Below, in pieces: positions 56,027-64,000 of a DNA stretch of 64,000 nt (position 1 is its first letter; each line of letters begins with the position of its first letter). The notes under the pieces were generated by a model. The model did not search any database. It was not told where the DNA came from and saw only the letters and a program-made list of their open reading frames with translations. Made by a program: the position numbers and the translations under genes. Source of the stretch: Cytospora piceicola (taxonomy: Eukaryota > Ascomycota > Sordariomycetes > Diaporthales > Cytosporaceae); assembly GCA_023375675.1 (NCBI GenBank), contig JALQBC010000022.1, forward strand, positions 434,001-498,000, read 5' to 3'.

Positions 56027-56656
56027 ATGGAAACCCCTACCAAAGGCACCCCCTTCAAATGGGACGCCGAGGCCGAGCGTGACTTGTTCGCTGCTTGCCT
56101 CGTCGCGTCTGGTGAGCCCAAGGGCCCCACCCTCAAGAAAGCCATGGAGGTCCTCAAGGACACCTATGGAGAGCGCTTCACACAGAAGGCCGCTACCCAC
56201 CGCCTGTAATTGAACACTGACTTGCGCAACACCCACATCAAGGAAACTCCCAAGCGGGACGCTTCAACTAGCTCTAAGCTTACCATTCTCTACAAGTTTC
56301 GCGCCACTTAGGAAATACTGCTAACCCCACTCTCTTCTATAGTCAGCATCTTCAGAAGCTGAAGCGCAAGGACGGCGCTGCCGGCAGTGGCAGTGGCGAC
56401 GCGACCCCCCAGAAGCCCCGCGCGACTCCCAAGAAGCGCGGCAAGGCCGCTGATGAGGACCCTGGCACCGACTCTCCCAAGCCCAAGAAGCGTCGTACTC
56501 CCACGACCAAGAAGGCCCCTGTTTCTGAGGACCAGGACGACGAGGAGGAGAAGGGCTCCTTCTTCAAGAACGAGTCTGAGTAAGCTGGGTCTCCCTTTGA
56601 TTCTACGCGCACCTTGCTAACGTCCAGACAGCGATGCTCAAGACGGAGAGTGCTAA
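56027..56656 (+). CDS. Myb-like DNA-binding protein (array unit 6, complete)
   Basis: Three exons: 56027-56205, 56343-56579 and 56632-56656; 146 residues. Exon 1 carries F-K-W-D-A-E-A-E-R-D-L-F-A-A-C and T-Q-K-A-A-T-H-R-L, ending at a phase-2 donor (CT|GTAATT). Exon 2 begins with helix 3 (Q-H-L-Q-K-L-K-R-K-D) after the TATAG acceptor, followed by a tail rich in T-P, R-A-T-P-K-K-R and K-P-K-K-R-R NLS-like motifs, then acidic residues. A last 52 bp intron (GTAAGC, branch GCTAAC, ACAG) leads to D-D-A-Q-D-G-E-C and stop; reading through instead gives a 139-residue form. This is the only unit of the 53.9-56.7 kb array with a recognisable 3' half, and its exon 2 is in phase with every upstream unit. 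Confidence 0.78.
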
Positions 56657-57773
56657 GCGCGATGCTTTACTCTATCCAACACAGCTGAAGCTTTGATGAC
56701 GCTTTCGACAGCTTGGACATGGCTACCTTCGGTGGTTGAGAGAAGTATGGAGGAACGTCTGGTTCGGGCTTTGGGTACCTGTGCTTGGATTGGAAAGGCT
56801 TGTCGATGCACCTTGGTCTTTGGGGAATTGAGGGGTCCACACATTGCACACAACACAAGAGGGGACGTATGGAGGTTTGATTTGAACTTTTGATCTGACC
56901 GTATGCCGGATTGCCATTTGCTTGGTGATGAGGCTGAGGCCCAGGAAATGTTTTGATCGTGCGTGGACCCCTTATTATCACATCAATGCAAAATGATGGT
57001 TTGACTTGAACTTGTGTTGAGATCTCCCTGGTGTCCATGTTTCTCGTGATGCCCAACCAGGAATTTGATGATATGAAGCAACAAACGTAAGTAGCTACCT
57101 TTGATCGACGCGTCCTGCGGATCGTATCTTATTTGTGGCATTGCATTATTCGACTGTTAGCTTCTTGACTGAAAGGTTCATCTCAGTGGGCTTCCAGACT
57201 GAGAGAAAATGAACCAGTTAAGCAACGCCCTACACTTAAATGCTAGCTATCTGAGTACAGTGCTCTGTTGAGGTTCGGTTTGGTTTGGGGTACTCCTGTT
57301 GATTTTGCCGCCTGCCCAGCTGGTAGGCCGAGATTTGCCTAACCAAATCGCAAAAATCCACTCCGCGGCACCACCACCTCCTCATAAAAAGGCCACTCGC
57401 GCACTCATCGTGAGGAGAAAAGAAACCCGCCTGGATGTATTAGGCCAGAACGGAGTCCTAATACTCACGACGAGAAGTCATATGAGCGAGGTTTAGGAAG
57501 GTATTGGGCAGGGGTTGAGCATATCCGCGAGCGGTCGGTCATAATAGGTCCTACTGGTGGAAGTATCTACTTCAAGGACGGCGGAGCACATCATCGGTGG
57601 TGTAAATTCCTTGCTGGATTGAGTAATTCGTCTCTATCGTGTGATGCGACACTTCATAAGCCCGCGGTATGGTGCCCATCCATCATGTACTATCGCAAAA
57701 CCACGGCATGTCAACTTAGGACCAAAAGCCGGCAAATGCTAGCCATATCCCCGTGCATCAAGGCCCACGAACC
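56657..57773. other. spacer between convergent members
   Basis: No gene seen. Only short frames without motifs; it holds the 3' flanks of unit 6 and of the minus-strand gene to the right. Confidence 0.55.
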
Positions 57774-58371
57774 CTAGATCTCACCCGAAACGAAAGGGTC
57801 AATCGTATCGGCAGCCTCCTCCTTGATCTCGGAGCTGACATCCTCGTGGACGTCCTCGTCGTCGTCGCCGGCGGCGGCGGCGGCAGTGGCAGTAGCAGCA
57901 GCAGCCGCCTTCTTGCCGCGGGGCTTTCTGGCGGAGCCGACCTTGCCGGTGTTCTTGGTGACCCTGGGGGTCTTGGAAGGCGTGTCGCAGACGCTTCCGG
58001 GGGTGGCGGCAGAGCCGCCGGTCTTTCCCCAGCCGAACTTCTTGCACATCTGGCGGTACATCTCCTTGGCGACGCGGTCGTTCTTGAGAGAAGCCTGGGT
58101 GGCGACGTTCTCCCACTGGGGGGTTTTCCGTGTATGTCAGCTACCCTGGTTGCCCTGTGTGGGTGGTGCTCCCAGTTGTCTCCTTGGGGCCTGTGGGGAA
58201 GGGGGGAGGAGGGGGAGGGGACAGGTATGTGCTTACATTGATCTTGGGCTGGTCCTCGATGTTCTGCATGATGATGGCAAGCAGGTTCATCTGTTTCTCG
58301 GAGGGCTTGCCCTTGGGGGTCTCGGGAGCGGCGCCACTGCCGTTTCCAGAATCGCTCTTCTCGGAGGCCAT
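57774..58371 (-). CDS. Myb-like DNA-binding protein (cluster member on minus strand)
   Basis: Two exons, 58237-58371 and 57774-58115; the 121 bp intron (GTAAGC...CCCCAG) is phase 0; 158 residues. The domain includes K-Q-M-N-L-L-A-I-I-M-Q-N-I and, across the splice, I-N-W-E-N-V-A-T-Q-A-S-L, then V-A-K-E-M-Y-R-Q-M-C-K-K-F-G-W. The splice falls immediately before the helix-2 Trp, as in member 3. The tail (C-D-T-P-S-K-T-P-R-V-T, R-K-P-R-G-K-K, an Ala/Thr run, acidic residues and I-K-E-E) resembles the tails of the 43338 and 60070 genes, suggesting these three are closer relatives. Confidence 0.85.
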
Positions 58372-60069
58372 CTTGTTGTTGCTTTTGATGTTTTTGGTAT
58401 GTTTGGGTAGAATCTGTTGCAGGAATTGTAAGTGCCGGTGCGGGTAACGTGGAGGGGAGAAGTAGGCAACGCAGCTGCCAGAAAGCGAAGCAGGTGTAAT
58501 GATCTCAGAAGGAGAGCGCAATAGAGAGAACCATAGTATGTGCTACTAGACGCTTGACTTACTGTTTTTGGTATGAGGCACTTTTTTGGCAGTGTCCTTC
58601 AATGATTTCCTGGGGAGCAGACAGCTGGTGGCAATGTTAATTATGTTGTTGTAGTAGTCGTTGTTGCTGTTATTTTTGTTGCCGAATCGGACGTGACCTC
58701 GGGACGCTTCAGAAAACAGGACGGAAGGGCTACTTATGTAGTCCTGGGTGGTGAAGCAGCTGAAAGAACTGGCTAGGTCGACTGGTGGCAGGTAACAAGA
58801 GTTACTGATAGAGAAGTGGTGGTAGATGCATTGGGAAGGGAAACTTGTCGAACAGCCGAGTAAATCATGGAACTCTTATATAATTTCCTTACTCTAAGGA
58901 TTCCCGACGATCCACTGTTGTGGTCTCATCCAACATCTCAGCCACGTAACTTTCACAGAGTGCAGCCCTTGGAGAGCGAGACACCATACTAATACACTAC
59001 CTTCGTATGTACAACCGTATCACAGGGTCCAGATGTGTAATTGCTCAGGGGATTGATGCCATCCTCACAGCTTGACAAGGCGTGCAACCTTGGAAGCACA
59101 TCGACATCGGGTCAACAGTATCCCGGCGGATTGATCTGAACCAGACTCGAACCGTATCGATTTATTTTACAAAAGCCATTCAAGATATCCCGTAGACAAA
59201 GGTGCCCACAATGGCATGCCTGGCTCCCAAGGCAACATCGAGTTGATGTCCAAGCAGCTTTATCGTGTTGTTCTTTCATACCTTTAGCCTGTTTATGGCT
59301 TGAGTGGAGGTATTCTTAATACCAGATTGACTTGTTGGCCTGCTGAGGTTATTCAGCTCCAGAAAAGAAAAAGCATACAGATATAGCAAAGAGACATGTA
59401 TAAGGAAAACATGTATGTGAAAGAGAAGGGCCAAATAGTGATCCGTAACTTCAAGGGCTCTTGGTCCATGGAAGCCAAAAGCCATCAAACAGATGAGGCA
59501 ATGGTATATTGTACTTTACATCCAGCATTCAGGGCGATTTTGTAAGGCATTTGGTATGTCCTTGACTCAGACGCGACTTTCGGGAGGTAGATAAGGTATA
59601 TTCGTGTGTCTTAATATATCCTTGAGGTAGTGTCCAGGGGACAGGCTCAGACACATCGTAGACCTCTAATATCCCGGAACCCCTGCGAGCACCTTCCCGG
59701 CCAGTGGACTCCCACCTGGGCAGCAACAGAACTCTCCCGGAACTGTAGCCTCCCAAACCTGAGCCATATCTCTCTTAACCTTCAACCTTTCGTTTCGGTT
59801 TCCACCTACATCTTTGCAACTTTCCGCATTGACGTGAAGTTGCATCCATCGTCGACAACTGTCAACTTCTTGCCCCGGCCTCTATCAAGGTGAGCTCAGA
59901 AACGGAGACCACGAGAATCAGAAGCACTACCTTTTTCCTACGACGTCTTGATCCTTCTGTCAACGACAGACCGTCGCGTTGTTTCTATGCGCTTACGCTG
60001 ACAACCTCATGTTGCTGCAGTAAACCAAGCAAGCCCACCTTCACCGTCTAACCGACACAGATCCTCAAA
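58372..60069. other. divergent spacer with promoters
   Basis: No gene recognised in 1.7 kb. It has TTGTTGTTG-type triplets (about 58640-58680) and a pyrimidine-rich stretch close to 60070 that should be the leader of the next gene. Confidence 0.5.
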
Positions 60070-61038
60070 ATGGCTCCGCTCGATACCGAGGCCCAGTTCA
60101 AGTTCCTTATTTGTTGCATCAAGCACACCAATGCTGGCAAGGTAGGCAGCAGAACAGAACTGTACATTGCTCGATTCCAAGTTTACTAAGACAGCATGAC
60201 AGGTTGACTTCGGCGAGGTCGCCAATGAGCTCGAGATCGTCTCCAAGGGCGCTGCGTAAGCTCTGATTGATTTCTCCCCATTTGAATATTCATGCTCACA
60301 GAAAACAGTGCCAAGAGATACGAGCGTCTCATGAAGTCCCACGGCATTGCCGGTAACGGCAACAACGGCAGAGCTGGTGGCTCTCCTGCCCCCTCTGGCC
60401 CCAGCAACCCCGCCACCCCCAAGACTCCGGCCAGCGCCCGCAAGACCGCTCCCACCAGCCGCGCCGGTGCCTCGGGCAACAAGAAGCGCAAGCTCGCTGG
60501 CCGTGGCAACGACGTCGATGATGATGACGACATCAAGTCTGAGATCAAGGATGAGGTCAAGCAGGAGCACCAGCAGGAGTCGGACGGTTCGTACACGATT
60601 AACCCGAGCGGGCCCCCACCCGAGGCTTCCGCAGCCGCCATGCCTGTGAACGTGACCGGCGATGCTTACGGCGAGAATGACGGTGCGAACGGCGAGGTCC
60701 TTCTGGTCTCGGAGGTCCGCAGAGAGAATGGTGGACCACCCGCGCCTGTCGCCTTTGCGCAGCAGCAGCAGCAGCAGATGCTCACTCCTCCCCAGGAGAG
60801 CTTCTACGGCTTCGTCAGCCCCGCAGCCCAGCTGCACCGTCCGTCCCAACAAGCCATCGCCGTGACGTCTATGCCAATCCGATACGAACATGACGCTAAC
60901 TACCCACCACCACAGACGATTCCACTGGTTCCTGCTGAACTGGGCGGCCACTGGCTGCACCATCCGGACCCTGCTTTCTTCTGGGGTGACATGACACGGC
61001 TAGAGACTTCTCCAGACCATGTTCGCCACCACGCTTGA
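60070..61038 (+). CDS. Myb-like DNA-binding protein (cluster member)
   Basis: Three exons: 60070-60141, 60203-60255 and 60309-61038; 284 residues. Donors are GTAGGC and GTAAGC, acceptors GACAG and AACAG. The joined domain (residues about 8-54) reads A-Q-F-K-F-L-I-C-C-I-K-H-T, then G-K-V-D-F-G-E-V-A-N-E-L, then S-K-G-A-A-A-K-R-Y-E-R-L-M-K. This is the canonical fungal Myb-like form, which I believe corresponds to the Pfam family named Myb_DNA-bind_8. The tail has T-P-K-T-P-A-S-A-R-K, K-K-R-K-L and three SUMO-type motifs in a row (I-K-S-E, I-K-D-E, V-K-Q-E), then a Gln run and a Pro/His-rich C-terminus similar in style to member 3. The three-exon domain shows that splice sites interrupt the same helices across the cluster. 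Confidence 0.88.
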
Positions 61039-61859
61039 GGTATTCCGCCCGCCACCGATGGAAAGAGGCGAAAGAGCTGACCATGTCTCAGGAACATTTC
61101 GAGGAGGGCCGGACGCTCATGATTGATTTGGAACTGGGCCACGAATGATGCATCGTTTTGATTTGTGTTCGGAAGGGTGGTCCTTTTGACGCTCTAGAGC
61201 AGGTATTGAGATCCAAATGAAAACGCGTTGACTCTAGCAGACCTGGTCTGCATAACATTTGAAGAAGTAAACGTTTGATGAAGAGTGAATGTTGTGGTTC
61301 ATATTGATGTCGTCAATTCCGGCAAAACGTCGGTTTCCTTCCCCCACACTATCTAAGCCCCCGCTGCGCGAGCCGCAGAGCCGCATTATATAATCCAAAC
61401 CAATCCAACGTCAAATATCAACTGAGAATCACCAGCCAGCCATCCCAACCCCGACCTTCGTTTGGGGCCCACTGGTTGCCATGCCAGACCCGAGAGATTC
61501 GGCTTGCACACCAAAAACCCAAACTACGTTTCTGTTGCCCTGTTGTCCTTGTTACTCTACAATGACAATGTCACTTGATACCTGGATTGTATTTGAGCGG
61601 TGCCGAGGGTGCATCTCCGAACATCTCCGTTCCAGACGACAACTCTCCTCGCTCTTATCATTCACTTGATTTGCGTCAACCATACTTGAGTTGTTCAGAC
61701 GCAATGACGGACGACGAGGATATATGGCAGTTTCGGCGCCGACTCGACTTGCAAGTGCATTTCTGGCAAACATGACTAAGGTCGGATGCCGCAAAACATT
61801 GGCGTTCAAGAGGCTTACCACTACAGGTACAGAACAAAAACATGCAAAAAGAGATGTCA
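61039..61859. other. spacer, no gene seen
   Basis: 3' flank of the 60070 gene and AT-mixed sequence up to the tRNA. No open frame with a recognisable domain. Confidence 0.55.
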
Positions 61860-61957
61860 TGGTCCCGGAGAGGATCGAACTCGCGACCTTCGCATCACTA
61901 ATGATTCCCATTCAGGAATTATTAGTACGACGCTCTAACCAGCTGAGCTACGGGACC
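61860..61957 (-). tRNA. tRNA-Ile(AAU) with intron
   Basis: The minus strand folds as a tRNA: 7-bp acceptor stem GGTCCCG/CGGGACC, D-arm TAGCTCAGCTGGTTAGAGC, anticodon stem TCGTA/TGCGA, T-loop TTCGATC and discriminator A. The anticodon loop reads CTAATA then A, giving AAU, read as IAU for isoleucine. A 24-nt intron (61896-61919) sits at the canonical position one base 3' of the anticodon. The T-stem has one apparent C-U mismatch (GCGAG against CTCTC), which could lower the score in a tRNA search but leaves the rest intact. It lies inside the Myb-like cluster, where dispersed tRNA genes may act as boundaries. Confidence 0.92.
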
Positions 61958-63396
61958 AGATGGAACAGCGAGTAATGCTGTTGTGTGAAAGCGGGCCTGA
62001 AAATTTGGTATATACTTGGAAGACCAGAGTGCAGTATTGTTCCGTGCCATGTCAGGGAGTGTCGTTTATAGGTATCAGGGGCAGCATGGGTGCTCAACTG
62101 GATTAGGCTGCTTAGCCATGGCGTTGCTCGCTCATTAACTTGACAGCATCAGAGACTTGGACTTGTGTGGAAGACTTCATGATCCTTCCGGTTTGGACGC
62201 GGGAATTGTTCGCCAAAAGGAGGCCTTGCTACACTCGTCAAAGGACGGATTGATACTGAACGAGCACTGAGGAAAGGATATGCACATGTGGCGATAGCCG
62301 AAGGCGATCAGAGAATATTGGTATTTGTTAGACCAGTGCTGAAAGACAGAGAGATATGTTTTTGAACAAGGAGTATCATGTTGAAAAAGGAGCATTCTGC
62401 AGCATATCAAACACTTTCTCTTCCCTGAAGATTCCTATTTTGGCACATGGGTGGAATTATTCTTCTCCAGATGTCCAAGATCACTTCGAATCTGGCGCTT
62501 GTATTGTCACGCGCGTTTATCTCTCTTCTATTTGATTTACAAACAAGTCGATATGTTCGGGACAGAGATGTTCGGGGCAGAGAGGTGTCCGGGCAGAGAG
62601 GTGTTCGGGAAAGGCTGCAAATTCGAACACAGTTCTGCTGATCCATCTTCCTTCTTCTACAAGTTCACCACAGGTGATACTAATACATCTGCAGCTAACA
62701 TTGCATGCATGTGCTAAGGAACTACCACCTTCAGGGTGAATGCACTTACCCGCAGCTACACCATCCGACCTGAACCTCACAAGTACACGCTTCCAGAGAC
62801 TCTTGTTCTGCTGAGTAGGCATATCACTACCTATTGAGAGCTCTGCCCCTGCTGTTGACCCTTATAGTGGGGCACGTGACACCCCTCTTGCTAACCACTG
62901 CAACGCCACACTATCCCTCCACTGGTTTCACAGCTTGGATTGGGCAGCTTCATCACTCATGCGTTTCTTTCACTCTTAACAATCTGACCTATTTTCCCAC
63001 ACTTCGTGGCTGTGAGCATCCGAGACATCAGCTCAATAGCCAGCCTCCTGAATTCACTCCCTTTGGCCTTCGGTATGTACTTTTCAACACCTCTACTCCT
63101 TGATAATTGAATCCGGATGTAAACAGACCGCACTGTATCGAAAATTCAAGCAACTTGCCCCTCTAGCTCCGGAATAATAGTCTTAGCATCAGACACCTGA
63201 AGCTGCCTTTTCCTTCCTCACTTCCTTCAACAACACGTACTATTCTACCCATCCCCTCTTCTTGTCTGACCCTCTTTCATCGTCCTCGACTCTTTGATCC
63301 CTCTGAGCAGTTCATTTGTGTCGAAGCTGGCGGATGTCGACTTACACACAATAGTTTTGTTCATCTACGTCAATTCCGTCCTAATTACCAGTCAAC
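61958..63396. other. spacer between tRNA and last gene
   Basis: No gene recognised. It contains a 15-16 bp minisatellite (62553-62614) and a pyrimidine-rich region before 63397. The 89-codon frame at 62834-63103 has no motif. Confidence 0.55.
62553..62614. repeat. minisatellite, 15-16 bp unit, about 4 copies
   Basis: Units of the form ATGTTCGGGACAGAG, ATGTTCGGGGCAGAG, AGGTGTCCGGGCAGAG and AGGTGTTCGGGAAAGG. Each differs by one to a few bases. Confidence 0.85.
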
Positions 63397-64000
63397 ATGG
63401 AACCATCCAAGTCTTCTCCCCAGATCCCCAAGAAGCGTATGGCCTCGGGTGCCGCCGAGGCGGACTTCGCCAACAAGAGGAGATACCACAACCGCGTCGG
63501 TGGCCCCGATGAAGATCTGGACAGCTGCCCTCGTGATCTTGCCGCCGAGAACAAGATACAGGAGGACCTCAACGTTGGGGACCGTAAGTCAATCCCACCA
63601 AGTTGTTGTGAGATGTCTCGCAAGAGTACACAGCCTTTGGGGCGTAAATGCTAAAACAGCGACAGCTCCTCGTATGGCTGAGAAGCTCCTCCTGGACATT
63701 CACTACGAATGCGCAAGGAACAACATCGATCTGCCTTGGGATCGCATCGCTCAGCGACTGAGTGAGTCCCCTTTCACACTCAGTTCCAACTTCGCCATCC
63801 TCTGTGGATACTGTCGTGTATATTAGGCTTTGGGGAGCCCGTTGCTCTGCCATGATATCAAACGTTTCGAATAAATGCTGACAAGAGTAACAAGAACTTG
63901 GCCCGTCCTCCGGCGCCGTTCATCAGTTTTTGTGGCGCACGCGACAGCAGCTCATTGCCGAAGGCCATGTTGTTCCACCCCAGGTCGGTCTTGGTGAACG
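63397..64000 (+). CDS. Myb-like DNA-binding protein, cut by window end
   Basis: Three exons seen: 63397-63583, 63660-63761 and 63895 to beyond 64000. Donors are GTAAGT and GTGAGT, acceptors AACAG and AACAAG (the last is an AAG). The joined protein has a basic, polar N-terminal extension of about 60 residues absent from its relatives. The domain follows: R-M-A-E-K-L-L-L-D-I-H-Y-E-C-A, then I-D-L-P-W-D-R-I-A-Q-R-L, then S-S-G-A-V-H-Q-F-L-W-R-T-R-Q-Q-L. The frame is open at base 64000, so the tail and stop are not seen. The cluster therefore probably continues to the right. Confidence 0.78.

Noticed and set aside
60007..60963. 318-codon frame antisense to the 60070 gene
   Set aside because: Spans both introns of the supported sense gene; composition is the reverse of its low-complexity tail.
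62834..63103. 89-codon frame with a Leu-rich start resembling a signal peptide
   Set aside because: No supporting homology; lies in the upstream region of the 63397 gene.

Overview
The window looks like nuclear DNA of a filamentous ascomycete, probably a Sordariomycete (inferred, not proven). The evidence is: short 50-70 bp introns with GTAAG/GTATG donors and CTAAC-like branch points; mostly single-exon or few-exon genes; fungus-specific families (Zn2Cys6 regulator, small fungal Myb-like proteins); a fungal SUZ12; and an intron-containing tRNA-Ile.

Positions 1-43 kb hold ordinary housekeeping genes on both strands: MMS22/Mus7 (replication-fork repair), LIN1/CD2BP2 (GYF-domain spliceosome factor), an unrecognised protein that may be an Ebp1/AFF4-like elongation scaffold, an F-box/LRR protein, SUZ12 (Polycomb PRC2) lying alone between two gene-poor spacers of about 3.5 kb, SF3B2/CUS1 (U2 snRNP), a SLY41-like TPT transporter, ORC5, a Zn2Cys6 regulator divergent from ORC5, RVB2, a coiled-coil RD-repeat protein, and UFD1. 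DNA maintenance, chromatin and splicing dominate. MMS22 and ORC5 each have a pair of ACGCGT (MCB) boxes about 20 bp apart in their promoters.

Positions 43.3-64.0 kb are the unusual part. Apart from one tRNA, every gene I can support there encodes a small Myb/SANT-like DNA-binding domain of the fungal type. There are 13 loci in 20.7 kb on both strands, too divergent to look like recent copies but with the same domain plan. Full-length members (146-397 residues) add a low-complexity tail carrying basic NLS-like runs, SP/TP motifs, acidic stretches and repeated SUMO-type psi-K-x-E motifs; one has an AT-hook.

Within this cluster, 53.9-56.7 kb is the most interesting stretch. Six consecutive ATG-initiated exons, 330-530 bp apart and all on the + strand, each encode the first part of the domain and each end at the same place with a phase-2 splice donor. 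Only the last is followed by a recognisable 3' exon. The array is either a row of decaying tandem duplicates or a set of alternative first exons sharing one constant 3' exon. Transcript data would separate these.

Exon joins were read by eye from splice signals and reading frame; family names come from recognising motifs, not from database searches.
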